Origin: an uncultured Clostridia bacterium
GTDB lineage: Bacteria > Bacillota > Clostridia > Oscillospirales > Acutalibacteraceae
DNA length: 61,022 nt
Direction of reading: 5' to 3'
Assembly (NCBI GenBank): GCA_946184925.1
Contig: CAMHHL010000003.1
Coordinates: forward strand, 1-61,022
The notes beneath the pieces were generated by a model. The model saw only the letters and a list, made by a program, of their open reading frames with translations, searched no databases and was not told the origin of the DNA. The position numbers were made by a program, and so were the translations under genes. Shown one piece after another: positions 1-9,594 of the stretch. Each line of letters begins with the position of its first letter. Position 1 is the first letter of the stretch.

Positions 1-573
1 ATACTCTTCAATTACCTGTTTTATGTCATCCAGTCCGCTTCCGTCGACAGCAGAAAAAGGAATCAGTTCAGTGCCTTCATAGTCCTGAAGTTCATCCAAA
101 ACCTCCCCTATCCGCTTTTCGTACGCAGTTTTTTTGAGCTTGTCCTTTTTTGTGAGCACAATAACAAAGGGCGCGTTGCTGTTGTAAAGAAAGCTTAACA
201 TGTCATAATCGTCCTTTGTAGGCTTATGTCTTATATCAATTATCTGGATTATCAAAGCAATATTTCTGTCGGCTGAAAGATAGCCTTCGACAAGCTCAGC
301 CCATTTTGCCTTTTCTGCCTTTGAAACCTTGGCATAGCCATAGCCGGGAAGGTCAACTAACTTAAATTCTTCAGCATCAAAAAAGTTGATTGTTGCGGTT
401 TTGCCGGGCTGAGAACTGACACGAGCAAGATTCTTTCTCTGAACAAGCTTGTTTATCAGAGAGCTCTTCCCCACATTCGAATGTCCTGAAAATACAATTT
501 CCGGCTTTGATTTTGGCGGAAGCTGATCGACAAAGCCTGCAGAGAGTTCAAATTCAACCTTGTTAAAATTCAT
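1..573 (-). CDS. engB: Ribosome biogenesis GTPase EngB/YsxC (C-terminus cut by window edge)
   Basis: This is a TrmE-Era-like GTPase of the YihA/YsxC family, which helps late assembly of the 50S ribosomal subunit. About 191 codons are present from the ATG at 573 and the frame stays open to base 1; the family is about 195-200 residues, so only a few C-terminal residues are missing. I translated it from the sequence. Visible motifs are the P-loop GHSNVGKSS near residue 30, the G3 motif DLPGYGYA, the G4 motif TKKD and the G5 motif SAV. It starts 9 bases after the lon stop codon, and the lon-engB order is common in Firmicutes, so the two are probably co-transcribed. Confidence 0.93.
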   Translation of the reverse strand, partial: MNFNKVEFELSAGFVDQLPPKSKPEIVFSGHSNVGKSSLINKLVQRKNLARVSSQPGKTATINFFDAEEFKLVDLPGYGYAKVSKAEKAKWAELVEGYLSADRNIALIIQIIDIRHKPTKDDYDMLSFLYNSNAPFVIVLTKKDKLKKTAYEKRIGEVLDELQDYEGTELIPFSAVDGSGLDDIKQVIEEY

Positions 574-582
574 CGCTCTCAC

Positions 583-2979
583 CTACTGTCTTACAGTCGC
601 CGAAGCCGGCGTCGACTTAGGAAGAACAATACTCCCCTTATCATTCGCCACAACCGGCTCAATTGTTGCTTCATTGATAACATCAAGAAATGTTTCGGCA
701 GGAATAAACCTTACTGCGTCTTTGACAACAGCGTCGACCTCTTCAACATCCGGCATATTAGCCTTTGGAATGAAAACGGTCTTAATTCCGGCTTTATACG
801 CTGCCATAGATTTCTCTTTCAAACCGCCTATGGCAAGAACATTACCTCTTAGAGTAATTTCTCCTGTCATGGCGACATCGTGCCTTACCGGGCGCATTGA
901 AAGCGCAGAATAGATAGCCGTAGTCATTGTAATACCTGCCGACGGACCGTCCTTTGGAACCGCACCCTCCGGAGCGTGAATATGAATGTCATTGTTTTTG
1001 TAAAAATCGCTGTCAACGCCGAGCATATCCGAGTGTGAGCGAATACATGAAATTGCTGCCCTGGCGCTCTCCTTCATTACATCGCCGAGTGAACCGGTGA
1101 GAACAATCTTACCGTCTCCCGGCATAACCGCAACCTCAATCGGAAGAAGGGTGCCGCCGACCGAAGTCCACGCAAGCCCGTTAACGATACCGATTTCATC
1201 CTTTTTGAGTGCTTTATCCTCAATATATTTGCGAACGCCGAGATATTCTCCTAAATTCTTGTCTGTAATTCTAACGCTTTTTTGCTCATCCTTGAGATAT
1301 CTGACTGCAAACTTCCTGATAACCTTCGCAATTTGCCTCTCCAAGCGACGAACTCCGGCTTCCTTGGTATAGTAATCAATCATAGCATAAATACCTGAAG
1401 AAGCGAATTTAACGGCTTTTCCGTCAAGTCCGTTTTCCTTGAGCTGTTTGGGAATCAGATGATTTTTCGCTATATTGAACTTTTCCTCACGAGTGTAGCT
1501 CTCAATTTCAATAACTTCCATTCTGTCATACAAAGGAGCAGGGATTGACGCAGCGTCGTTCGCAGTAGTTATGAACATAACCTTTGAGAGATCAAACGGA
1601 ATATCTATGTAGTGGTCAACAAATTTGTTGTTCTGTTCCCCGTCGAGAACCTCGAGAAGTGCTGATGACGGATCGCCCTTATAATCCGAACCAAGCTTAT
1701 CAATTTCATCAAGAATAATCAACGGGTTATTGGTTCCTGCGGTTTTGAGAGCGCTGATAATACGTCCGGGCATAGAACCGATATAAGTTCTTCGGTGTCC
1801 CCTGATTTCAGCTTCATCATGAACTCCGCCGAGCGCAATCCGAGCTGATTTCCGTCCGATTGCTTGGGCAACTGACTGAGCTATTGAGGTTTTGCCGACA
1901 CCCGGAGGGCCCACGAGGCAGATTATCTGACCTTTTATATCCGGATTCAGTTTCCTGACTGCAAGCTGTTCGATAATTCTTTCTTTAACCTTTGCAAGTC
2001 CGTAGTGATTTTTGTTGAGTTTAGACTCAATTCTCTTTAGATTCAGGTCGTCCTCGGTCGAAGTGTTCCACGGAAGCTCCAGAACAGTATCAAGATAGGT
2101 TCTGATTACCGAAACTTCCTGACTTCCGAACTGCATTTTAGCAAGCTTGCGACACTCCTTGACCAGTATTTTTTCGGAATCCTCAGAAAGCTTCAACGCC
2201 TTGATTTTCTCAATATATTCCTCAGATTCCGAGGCAGGGTTATCTTCTTCGCCTAGTTCAGCGTCAATTACACTGCGTTGTTCTCTCAGGAAGAAATCGC
2301 GCTGATTCTGGTCGATTCTTTCACGCGCCTTCTCGCTTATCTGTTCTTCAATATCGAGAATATAAATCTCCTGGTTGAGAATTTCTATTACTGTTTCGAG
2401 TCTTTCGGTCACATCAATTGTCTCGAGAATGAGCTGCTTGTCCGAGTAATCCGGAATTGCGTTACTAGCTACAAAATCAGCAAGTTCACCCCCATCGTTA
2501 GACATACCAACCTTAAAGAGAATATCTGATGAAAGCTTGGGAACAAAATGAGAGTACTCCTCAAATGTAGACTTCAGCGTTCTGACGAGTGCAATTTCTT
2601 TGGATGTTTTCGGTTCATTATTCTCAGGTATAACTGTAACGTTTGCGAAGAGAGATTTCTCGCTGTTTATAAACTCATTTATGTAAGCTCTCTTCTGCCC
2701 TTCAACAATAACTCTTGTGGTATTGTCAGGTGTTCTGAGAATCTGAATAATTTTCGCGACAACTCCGGTTTCAAAAAGCTCCTTTTGTCCGGGTTCATTT
2801 GATGACGGATCCTTCTGAGCAACAAGAAAGACGAGTTGGTCCTGCTTCATTGCAAAATTAATAGCATTCTGAGATTTCTTTCTCTCGACATCAAAATGCA
2901 GCAGGGTTTTCGGAAAAATAACCAGCCCCCGTAACGGTAGCACGGGAAGATTATAGGCTTCAATTTCGTGAAAACTCAT
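583..2979 (-). CDS. lon: ATP-dependent protease La (Lon)
   Basis: Lon is a cytosolic AAA+ serine protease that degrades misfolded and some regulatory proteins. The 798-residue product has an N-terminal LonN substrate domain (LPVLPLRGLVIFP at the start), a AAA+ module with Walker A GPPGVGKTS near residue 356 and Walker B IILDEIDK, and a C-terminal protease domain. The catalytic Ser lies in PKDGPSAGI near residue 680 and the Lys in GGLKEK near residue 720. I chose the ATG at 2979 because the AGAAAGGAA ribosome site lies about 8-10 bases upstream of it. An upstream in-frame ATG at 2988 is too close to that site, and a further 22 residues would read into a hairpin. A strong terminator separates it from clpX. 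Confidence 0.97.
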   Translation of the reverse strand: MSFHEIEAYNLPVLPLRGLVIFPKTLLHFDVERKKSQNAINFAMKQDQLVFLVAQKDPSSNEPGQKELFETGVVAKIIQILRTPDNTTRVIVEGQKRAYINEFINSEKSLFANVTVIPENNEPKTSKEIALVRTLKSTFEEYSHFVPKLSSDILFKVGMSNDGGELADFVASNAIPDYSDKQLILETIDVTERLETVIEILNQEIYILDIEEQISEKARERIDQNQRDFFLREQRSVIDAELGEEDNPASESEEYIEKIKALKLSEDSEKILVKECRKLAKMQFGSQEVSVIRTYLDTVLELPWNTSTEDDLNLKRIESKLNKNHYGLAKVKERIIEQLAVRKLNPDIKGQIICLVGPPGVGKTSIAQSVAQAIGRKSARIALGGVHDEAEIRGHRRTYIGSMPGRIISALKTAGTNNPLIILDEIDKLGSDYKGDPSSALLEVLDGEQNNKFVDHYIDIPFDLSKVMFITTANDAASIPAPLYDRMEVIEIESYTREEKFNIAKNHLIPKQLKENGLDGKAVKFASSGIYAMIDYYTKEAGVRRLERQIAKVIRKFAVRYLKDEQKSVRITDKNLGEYLGVRKYIEDKALKKDEIGIVNGLAWTSVGGTLLPIEVAVMPGDGKIVLTGSLGDVMKESARAAISCIRSHSDMLGVDSDFYKNNDIHIHAPEGAVPKDGPSAGITMTTAIYSALSMRPVRHDVAMTGEITLRGNVLAIGGLKEKSMAAYKAGIKTVFIPKANMPDVEEVDAVVKDAVRFIPAETFLDVINEATIEPVVANDKGSIVLPKSTPASATVRQ

Positions 2980-2994
2980 AATAATCATTTCCTT

Positions 2995-3022
2995 TCTGTC
3001 CGCGTTTTGCGGACTGAACAGA
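2995..3022 (-). promoter_or_regulatory. Small hairpin beside the lon ribosome binding site
   Basis: In the transcript direction, GTCCGC and GCGGAC pair around an AAAAC loop directly before the AGAAAGGA ribosome site of lon. Partial extra pairing with an upstream TCTGT is possible. The stem could limit ribosome access or simply protect the RNA end. I see no CIRCE element and no CtsR-type heptad repeat in this gap. Confidence 0.4.
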
Positions 3023-3027
3023 ATCGT

Positions 3028-3079
3028 AAAAAAGCAAAGCTGTAGTGCGGGTATCGTCGCTGATACCCACATTACAGCG
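3028..3079 (-). terminator. Intrinsic terminator after clpX
   Basis: A 17-bp stem (3039-3055 against 3063-3079, loop of 7, with one A-C mismatch and one G-U pair) is followed in the minus direction by CTTTGCTTTTTT. It lies between the clpX stop at 3090 and lon. No clear promoter follows it, so lon may depend on readthrough or on a promoter I do not recognise. Confidence 0.85.
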
Positions 3080-3089
3080 TTAAAAACCT

Positions 3090-4394
3090 TTATGACACTT
3101 CTTCGGCGTCAATAATTTTATTATTGCAGCCTTCAAAGCCGGCGGAACCGTTTCTTTCAATTTCAGGTTCAGCCTTATTCACAACAACTTCCTTGTTAAT
3201 TGTGATTTTAGAAATAGTCTCATCGGAGGGAACCTCAAACATAAGGTCGTTGAGAATTCCTTCCATAATTCCGCGCAGTCCTCTGGCACCGGTTTTTTGC
3301 TCCTGAGCCATTTGAGCAACCGCTTCAAGAGCATCCTTGGTAAACTCAAGTACTACGCCATCAAGAGCAAACATTCTCTTGTACTGTTTCAAGAGCGAAT
3401 TCTTCGGCTCCGTTAAAATCCTGACGAGCGCCTCGGTATCAAGGCCGTTGAGAGCGGTTATAACAGGAATTCTGCCGACAAGCTCAGGAATAATGCCGTA
3501 TTTCACAAGATCATGAGCAACAACATCATCCATCCAGCCTGTCTCATCAAGAACAGCCTTTTCCTGGACATTTGCTCCGAAACCGACAACAGACGAACCT
3601 TTTCTCTTCTCAACAATTTTTTCAAGGCCATCGAAAGCACCGCCGCAGATAAATAGAATATCCTTTGTGTTAATCTGAAGGAATTCCTGCTGAGGATGCT
3701 TTCTGCCGCCTGTGGGTGGAACATTGGAAACAGTACCTTCAAGAATTTTCAGCAGAGCCTGCTGAACGCCCTCTCCGCTTACATCTCTGGTAATCGAGGG
3801 ATTCTCGGACTTGCGGGAAATCTTGTCAATTTCATCAATATAGATAATACCGCGTTCTGCCTTTTCAATATCAAAATCAGCAGCCTGAATCAGCTTTAGA
3901 AGAATATTCTCAACATCCTCGCCGACATAACCGGCTTCGGTCAGTGTTGTGGCGTCGGCAATCGCAAAGGGAACATCAAGCGCCTTCGCAAGAGTTTGAG
4001 CCAAAAGTGTTTTTCCGACCCCTGTTGGGCCGAGCAAAAGCACATTACTCTTCGAGAATTCAACATCTTCATCGTTGTTGAACACACGCTTGTAATGATT
4101 ATACACGGCTACGCTGAGCGCACGCTTGGCTCTATCCTGTCCGATAACATATTCGTCGAGAATTGCCTTTATTTCCTTGGGCTTAAGAAGCTGAGGAATT
4201 TCAATGCTGTTGTTTATTTCATTTTTCTTGGGCATTCTGAAATCCAAATCATTTTCTTCCAGAATATTGGCGCACAAATCAACACACTGGTCGCAGATAT
4301 AAACGCCGTTGCCACCCTTGACAAGTCTGCCGACATATTCCTGCGGTTTTCCGCAGAAAGAACAATAAATGTTGTCGTCGATATTGTTAGGCAT
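3090..4394 (-). CDS. clpX: ClpXP protease ATP-binding subunit ClpX
   Basis: ClpX is the hexameric AAA+ unfoldase that feeds substrates to ClpP. The 434-residue product has the N-terminal C4 zinc-binding domain (CSFCGKPQ, then CDQCVDLC, residues 11-41), Walker A GPTGVGKT, Walker [11 protein letters not shown], and the C-terminal [10 protein letters not shown] sensor-2 region. It follows clpP by 13 bases. The length and the domain set are normal for the family. The tig-clpP-clpX-lon order is typical of Firmicutes. Confidence 0.98.
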   Translation of the reverse strand: MPNNIDDNIYCSFCGKPQEYVGRLVKGGNGVYICDQCVDLCANILEENDLDFRMPKKNEINNSIEIPQLLKPKEIKAILDEYVIGQDRAKRALSVAVYNHYKRVFNNDEDVEFSKSNVLLLGPTGVGKTLLAQTLAKALDVPFAIADATTLTEAGYVGEDVENILLKLIQAADFDIEKAERGIIYIDEIDKISRKSENPSITRDVSGEGVQQALLKILEGTVSNVPPTGGRKHPQQEFLQINTKDILFICGGAFDGLEKIVEKRKGSSVVGFGANVQEKAVLDETGWMDDVVAHDLVKYGIIPELVGRIPVITALNGLDTEALVRILTEPKNSLLKQYKRMFALDGVVLEFTKDALEAVAQMAQEQKTGARGLRGIMEGILNDLMFEVPSDETISKITINKEVVVNKAEPEIERNGSAGFEGCNNKIIDAEEVS

Positions 4395-4407
4395 AAGCTT
4401 TCCTCAC

Positions 4408-4989
4408 TTATCTCTTTTCAAATACCTTATCAATTAAACCGTACTCAAGTGCCTGTTGAGCAGTCATGAAGTTATCTCTGTTTGTATCCTTGGCAATAAC
4501 ATCAACCGGCTGTCCCGTATTCTTTGCAAGAATCTCATTCAGACGCTTCTTGATATCGAGAATATGCTGAGTGTGAATCTCCATATCGGTCGCCTGACCC
4601 TGAGCGCCGCCCGAAGGCTGATGAATCATAATGTCGGAATTCGGGAGAGCGTATCTCTTTCCCTTTGCTCCTGCAGCCAAGAGAAACGCGCCCATGCTTG
4701 CAGCCATTCCCATACAGATTGTGCTGACATCGCACTTGATGTAGTTCATTGTGTCATAAATCGCAAACCCGTCGGTTACAGAGCCGCCGGGGCTGTTGAT
4801 ATAAAGACTGATATCCTTTGTGGGATCCTGAGCCTCAAGATAAAGAAGCTGAGCAACGACAACGCTTGCGCTTGCGCTGTTGACTTCCTCTGTAAGCATA
4901 ATGATTCTGTCATTGAGAAGGCGGGAATAAATATCATATGAACGTTCGCCGCGGTTGGTTTGTTCGATTACATAGGGTACCAATGCCAT
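4408..4989 (-). CDS. clpP: ATP-dependent Clp protease proteolytic subunit
   Basis: ClpP is the self-compartmentalised serine peptidase that partners ClpX. The 193-residue product shows the catalytic Ser in GMAASMGAF, the His in MIHQPSGG and the Asp in the DTNRDNFM region. An in-frame ATG exists at 4998, but it overlaps the AAAGGA ribosome site. The ATG at 4989, giving [10 protein letters not shown], has proper spacing and matches the usual N-terminus. It is followed by clpX and preceded by tig. Confidence 0.97.
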   Translation of the reverse strand: MALVPYVIEQTNRGERSYDIYSRLLNDRIIMLTEEVNSASASVVVAQLLYLEAQDPTKDISLYINSPGGSVTDGFAIYDTMNYIKCDVSTICMGMAASMGAFLLAAGAKGKRYALPNSDIMIHQPSGGAQGQATDMEIHTQHILDIKKRLNEILAKNTGQPVDVIAKDTNRDNFMTAQQALEYGLIDKVFEKR

Positions 4990-5044
4990 GTGAATCATCC
5001 TTTCGTCATAGTTTATGTTTGGCTTAACGCCTGAAATTATTCAA

Positions 5045-6325
5045 TTATTTTACAACTGCACTGTCACGGACAAGCTGCATAGCCTTGTCGACCTTGATGT
5101 CCTCTGCAAGAGCGTCGGCAGCGATAAAGTTCTTGACCTCATCAGCCTTCATGCCGTATGTATCAGCGAGCTTGTTATACTCGTTCTCAACATCTTCGTC
5201 GGTTGATTCAATCTTCTCCTGACGGGCGATAGCTTCAAGAACAAGGCGAAGCTTTACTCTCTTCTCAGCCTGCGGTCTGTAGGTAGCTTCGATTGCGCCC
5301 CTCTCCATTCCTGTGTACTGGAGATATGTCTCAAGGTTGAGTCCCTGGGACTGAAGCTGCATCTCGAACTGTCTTACCATATCGTTTACTTCGTTGACGT
5401 ACATAGCCTCGGGAATCTCATCCTGAGCAAGTTCAACAAGCGCATCTGTGAGCTTATTGTCGAAATCCTTATCAGCTTCCTCGTCGAGACGCTTCTGAAC
5501 CTTTTCCTTGAGCTCTTCCTTGTATTCCTCGAGAGTATCCTTCTCGGAAACATCCTTTACGAACTCATCGTCAACCTCGGGAAGCTCCTTGCACTTAATT
5601 TCATGAAGCTTAATCTTGAACTGAGCGTCCTTGCCGGCAAGATTCTCGGCATTATAATCCTCGGGGAACTTCACGTCAATCGTAAACTCCTCACCTGTGG
5701 AATGACCGACAATAGCTTCTTCAAAGCCGGGGATAAAGTTGCCGTCTCCGAGCTTGAGGTTGTAGTTCTCAGCCTTGCCGCCGTCAAAAGCTTCGCCGTC
5801 TGTGAAGCCTTCAAAATCAATAACGGTTGTATCGCCGTTTTGAGCAGGTCTGTCCTCAACTGTAACCATTCTGCCGTTTCTCTCTCTGACAGACTGGAGC
5901 TCTTCGTCAACAAGTTCGTCTGTAACTTCTGTTGAGAGCTTTTCAACCTCAATACCCTTGTAACCGTCAACAACGAGCTCGGGAGCAACTGTAACAGTAG
6001 CCTTGAAGGTGTAACCGTCGTCGCCTACTTCGTCAATTGAAAGGTCATCGACGCTAACCGCCTTGAGTCCTGCCTCGATTGTAGCGTCCGCAAGAGCGGA
6101 AGGATATGTATCTTCAATAGCGTCATCGTAGAATACGGTTTTGCCGTACATTCTCTCGATGATGTGCTTGGGAGCCTTACCTTTTCTGAATCCGGGAATA
6201 TTAATGTTCTTTACCTGCTTCTTATAAACCTTGGTAACGGCAGCGTCAAAAACATCCTTTTCTACCTTAACCTCTAATTCAAACTTATTAGCTTCTTCAA
6301 GCTTTGTTGATTTATTGAGACTCAT
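5045..6325 (-). CDS. tig: Trigger factor (ribosome-associated chaperone)
   Basis: Trigger factor binds near the ribosomal exit tunnel and helps nascent chains fold. The 426-residue product has the N-terminal ribosome-binding domain with the signature GFRKGKAP, a central FKBP-type peptidyl-prolyl isomerase domain (about residues 155-245) and a helical C-terminal chaperone domain. An ATG at 6340 sits inside the GGAGG ribosome site, so the ATG at 6325, 8 bases after it, is the better start. A sigma-A promoter with an extended -10 lies directly upstream, making tig the probable first gene of tig-clpP-clpX. Confidence 0.97.
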   Translation of the reverse strand: MSLNKSTKLEEANKFELEVKVEKDVFDAAVTKVYKKQVKNINIPGFRKGKAPKHIIERMYGKTVFYDDAIEDTYPSALADATIEAGLKAVSVDDLSIDEVGDDGYTFKATVTVAPELVVDGYKGIEVEKLSTEVTDELVDEELQSVRERNGRMVTVEDRPAQNGDTTVIDFEGFTDGEAFDGGKAENYNLKLGDGNFIPGFEEAIVGHSTGEEFTIDVKFPEDYNAENLAGKDAQFKIKLHEIKCKELPEVDDEFVKDVSEKDTLEEYKEELKEKVQKRLDEEADKDFDNKLTDALVELAQDEIPEAMYVNEVNDMVRQFEMQLQSQGLNLETYLQYTGMERGAIEATYRPQAEKRVKLRLVLEAIARQEKIESTDEDVENEYNKLADTYGMKADEVKNFIAADALAEDIKVDKAMQLVRDSAVVK

Positions 6326-6363
6326 TTTCAATTCCTCCATAAAATTATTTCATTTTATCCTTG

Positions 6364-6392
6364 ATTATAACATCAAAGGTTAAATTTGGCAA
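6364..6392 (-). promoter_or_regulatory. Sigma-A promoter of the tig-clpP-clpX operon
   Basis: On the minus strand, TTGCCA (6387-6392) and TATAAT (6364-6369) are 17 bases apart, with an extended -10 TGT directly before TATAAT. The tig start lies about 40 bases downstream. No CtsR or CIRCE operator is visible. Confidence 0.75.
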
Positions 6393-6418
6393 TATATATT
6401 TGTTAAGATTTGCGCATA

Positions 6419-7108
6419 TCAGCGCACCAAAACCGGTACAAAGGAAACAGCGTCGCCGGAGACAAGCCTGAAATTAATACCTTCAAATTCTCCGTTAAAG
6501 GAAGTACGAATAAGATTTGAGCCGTGGATATGACCGTAATAACAGCGTTTGACATTATATTCCTTGAGAATATCAATAATCTCGCGGCAAACCGAGTTAC
6601 CCATTATCGGCGGATAATGAAGAAATACTATTTTTTCCTTTGACGTATCACTCACACTGTTCAAGCTCAGTCTGAGACGTCCGCATTCTCTGCTGAGAAT
6701 CTGTCTGTCCTCGTCGGTATTAACATCGAGAACCCATCCTCTCGTTCCGCAAAGCGCATAGTTTCCTACTTCGTAGCTGTTGTTGAATAGTACTTTAATT
6801 GTATCAAAAGACTTTTCCGCAAGAAACTTATTAATCTTGCTGAGAGTGTCCCACCAATAGTCGTGATTACCCTTGAGAAGAATCTTTGTTCCCGGGAGTG
6901 AATTGAGATATTCAAAATCCTTTTCGGTTTCGGTAAGCTTCATTGCCCAGGAAATATCTCCGCCAATCAACACGGTATCATCGTAATTAACAAGCTTTTT
7001 CCAGTTTTCAGTAAGGCGTTCGACATAATTGTCCCAGCCTTTGAAAACATCCATAGGCTTGTCAGCTCCGAAGGAAAGGTGCAAATCGGCGATAGTAAAC
7101 AACGACAT
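6419..7108 (-). CDS. Calcineurin-like metallophosphoesterase
   Basis: A 229-residue cytosolic phosphoesterase with the full metal-binding signature: DLHL near the N-terminus (DxH), GGDISW (GDxxW), GNHDYWW (GNHD) and GHIHG near the C-terminus. The substrate cannot be read from the sequence; the family includes phosphodiesterases and nucleotidases. Its ATG shares one base with the stop codon of thrC (TAATG), so it is translationally coupled to threonine synthase. Whether this reflects shared function or only shared expression is not known. Confidence 0.85.
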   Translation of the reverse strand: MSLFTIADLHLSFGADKPMDVFKGWDNYVERLTENWKKLVNYDDTVLIGGDISWAMKLTETEKDFEYLNSLPGTKILLKGNHDYWWDTLSKINKFLAEKSFDTIKVLFNNSYEVGNYALCGTRGWVLDVNTDEDRQILSRECGRLRLSLNSVSDTSKEKIVFLHYPPIMGNSVCREIIDILKEYNVKRCYYGHIHGSNLIRTSFNGEFEGINFRLVSGDAVSFVPVLVR

Positions 7109-8616
7109 TATTCTACACCGAGAGTTTTCAGAACATATTCATCCATCTCGTCAGAGTTGACTACATCTGAGAATCTCGACTTTTTATCCTTGAGAGAAGC
7201 GAGCGGCGCCGGAATTTCAACACCGGTTATGCTGTTGAGCTTTTCAACCATGTCGAACTCATTATCGGGAAGATTATCGTCTCCGTCGATTGCCGAAAGA
7301 ACAGCCTTAGAGAATTTGTAAGGGCTGGCAGTCGAAGCAATAATCGACGGGGTCTTGTCACCTGTTTCGGAAACATACTTGTCATAAACCGCAACGGCAA
7401 CAGCAGTATGTGTGTCGCAAAGATAGCCGGACTGCTTATACACTTCGGAAATAGTAGTCTTCGTAGCCTCGTCGTCACAGCAACCGCCGTAGAACGAAGA
7501 CATAACCGCCTCTCGTACCTCAGGTGTAACCTCGTATTTGCCTTCGGTTCTCAGCTTGTTCATCCATTCGCGTGTAATATCGTCGCTGTCGCCGGAGAGC
7601 TTATAGAGAAGTCTCTCGAGATTTGAAGAAACAAGAATATCCATCGACGGAGAAATAGTTGTATAGAACTGACGGTTCTTGTCATAAACTCCGCTGTTGA
7701 TAAAATCAGTCAGAACATTGTTGGAGTTTGAAGCACAAATGAATTTATTCACCGGCAGTCCCATGCAGAAAGCATAATAGGATGCGAGAATATTTCCGAA
7801 GTTGCCTGTAGGAACAACAACATTTATTTTATCGCCGAGGTTTATTTTTCCGTCATTAACAAGCTCGCAATATGAAGCGATATAATAAACAATTTGCGGA
7901 AGAAGTCTGCCCCAGTTGATTGAATTAGCGGAGCTGAACATCATATTATCGGAAGCAAGCTTATCTGATATTTCCTTTGTGGTAAAAATCTTCTTTACAC
8001 CTGTCTGAGCGTCGTCAAAGTTGCCTTCTATTGCGCAAACCTTGACATTTTCACCCTCCTGAGTGTTCATCTGATGCTTTTGCATCGGACTTACGCCATG
8101 AACAGGATAGAAAACAATAATCTTTGTATGGTCAACATCCTTGAAGCCTTCAAGAGCAGCCTTTCCGGTGTCACCGGAGGTAGCTACAAGAATAACTGCG
8201 TCCTTGCCGTCGTTAGTCTTTTTCAGCGATTTTGTGAGCAAATGAGGCAAAATCTGAAGCGCCATATCCTTGAATGCGCATGTCGGTCCATGCCACAACT
8301 CCAGAATATTAAGATTGTTGCCGTTATATTTCTGATAAGAAATCGGAGCGGGATTCGAGCCGCCGAACTTCTCCGCTGTGTAAGCTTTCTCTACACAATC
8401 GTCGATTTCATCAGCGGTAAAATCCGTGAGAAAATCTCCGAACACTCTCTTGGCGATGCCTTTGTAATCGAGAGCGAGAAACTCCTTTAACGTACCAAGG
8501 CTGTAAGACGGAAGCTCCTGCGGAACAAAAAGTCCGCCATCGCGTGAAATACCCTGAGCGATAGCCTGAGAAGCAGATACAACCTCGTTTTTGTTTTCGG
8601 TGCTGTTATACAACAT
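7108..8616 (-). CDS. thrC: Threonine synthase
   Basis: ThrC is a PLP enzyme that converts O-phosphohomoserine to threonine. The 502-residue product has the Thr-synth N-terminal domain and the PLP lysine in HGPTCAFKDMAL, followed by the cofactor phosphate-binding region (TSGDTGKAAL) and PTGNFGNILASY. The length fits the longer bacterial type. The ATG at 8616 follows GAAAGGGTGA at good spacing and is preferred over a start 24 bases further out. A consensus sigma-A promoter lies just upstream, inside the end of the dipeptidase gene. There is no room for a T-box leader. Confidence 0.95.
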   Translation of the reverse strand: MLYNSTENKNEVVSASQAIAQGISRDGGLFVPQELPSYSLGTLKEFLALDYKGIAKRVFGDFLTDFTADEIDDCVEKAYTAEKFGGSNPAPISYQKYNGNNLNILELWHGPTCAFKDMALQILPHLLTKSLKKTNDGKDAVILVATSGDTGKAALEGFKDVDHTKIIVFYPVHGVSPMQKHQMNTQEGENVKVCAIEGNFDDAQTGVKKIFTTKEISDKLASDNMMFSSANSINWGRLLPQIVYYIASYCELVNDGKINLGDKINVVVPTGNFGNILASYYAFCMGLPVNKFICASNSNNVLTDFINSGVYDKNRQFYTTISPSMDILVSSNLERLLYKLSGDSDDITREWMNKLRTEGKYEVTPEVREAVMSSFYGGCCDDEATKTTISEVYKQSGYLCDTHTAVAVAVYDKYVSETGDKTPSIIASTASPYKFSKAVLSAIDGDDNLPDNEFDMVEKLNSITGVEIPAPLASLKDKKSRFSDVVNSDEMDEYVLKTLGVE

Positions 8617-8646
8617 AAAATCACCCTTTCTGTAATCCAAAAATAT

Positions 8647-8675
8647 ATTATACTCTAAAACGCACTATTTGTCAA
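8647..8675 (-). promoter_or_regulatory. Consensus sigma-A promoter of thrC
   Basis: TTGACA (8670-8675) and TATAAT (8647-8652) on the minus strand, with a 17-base spacer. The -35 box overlaps the last codons of the upstream dipeptidase gene. The predicted 5' leader is only about 25 bases, too short for an attenuator. Confidence 0.85.
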
Positions 8676-9594
8676 AGTTTTCGCAGAATTTAAGGGCATT
8701 TTCGTAAAAAATCTTTTTCACTGTATCCTCGTTATAATTTTCCTTTAAAAACAGCTCATAAATATCAGAGATGGTATCAATTCCGAATATATCAACGGGC
8801 AGATTGCAACCGTCAAAATCGGCTCCGAAGCATAGGGATTCTTCGCCGCTGAGCGAAAGAAAATGCTCCGCGTGACGAAGCACATCGTACTTATTCGCCT
8901 TGTCGCCGTCAGTGTTAAGAAAAAACTTGTGAAGATTAAGCCCGACAACGCCGCCTCTCTTCACTATTGTGAGGAACTGTTCGTCAGTCATATTGCGCTT
9001 GTGCTTGGCAACAGCGCGAGAATTGGTGTGAGAAGCAACGAGCGGACGTGTTGTGTGGTTAAATATATCGTACATAAGTCTGTCGCTTGCGTGGGAAACA
9101 TCAATAATAATTTTCTTTTCTTCAAGCTTTTTAATTACTTCGATTCCGAACGGACGAATTCCGTTGGAATGTGAAACCATCGCACCGTCGCCGAGTTCAT
9201 TTCTGCCGTTCCATGTAAGCGTTACGAGCTTTACGTCAAAGTCGGAAAAAAGCTCAATATTTTCAAGTTTTCCCGCAAGAACAGAAGCGTTTTCAACAGT
9301 GAAAATTGCTCCCCTTCCCCCATTGTTAGTGATTTCAATTATATCAGAATATGAATTTATAATTCTGATATCGAATTTTGAGCATTGTTCAACAAGTTTT
9401 CTGTAGGCAGCCCTGAACATATCTGTTGCCCGGTCACCTGTTATTTCTTCTGGAACACAAATTGCATAGCACTGAATGTAGCTTGAAAACGCAGATGATT
9501 TCTTCGGAGTAATGTGAAATTCCGGGTTTGAGAAATCGCACGCTCTGACAAGTGACTCATATAGAGTGTCGCAATGTAAATCAAAATACCGCAT
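8665..9594 (-). CDS. Membrane dipeptidase-type metallopeptidase (family M19)
   Basis: A 309-residue zinc dipeptidase of the renal dipeptidase family, likely acting on small dipeptides. The metal-site motif HCDTL (HxD) is at residues 6-10, with VENAS, VDVSHAS and SHTNSR further on. There is no signal peptide, so it is probably cytosolic. I chose the ATG at 9594 because AGGAGG lies 9 bases upstream, within the end of yraN; the longer frame to 9621 lacks such a site. It overlaps yraN by 14 bases, so the two are co-translated. Confidence 0.88.
   Translation of the reverse strand: MRYFDLHCDTLYESLVRACDFSNPEFHITPKKSSAFSSYIQCYAICVPEEITGDRATDMFRAAYRKLVEQCSKFDIRIINSYSDIIEITNNGGRGAIFTVENASVLAGKLENIELFSDFDVKLVTLTWNGRNELGDGAMVSHSNGIRPFGIEVIKKLEEKKIIIDVSHASDRLMYDIFNHTTRPLVASHTNSRAVAKHKRNMTDEQFLTIVKRGGVVGLNLHKFFLNTDGDKANKYDVLRHAEHFLSLSGEESLCFGADFDGCNLPVDIFGIDTISDIYELFLKENYNEDTVKKIFYENALKFCENFDK

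Noticed and set aside
2980-3072. Extended N-terminus of Lon reading MWVSATIPAL...
   Set aside because: It translates terminator and hairpin sequence, and the good ribosome site fits the ATG at 2979.
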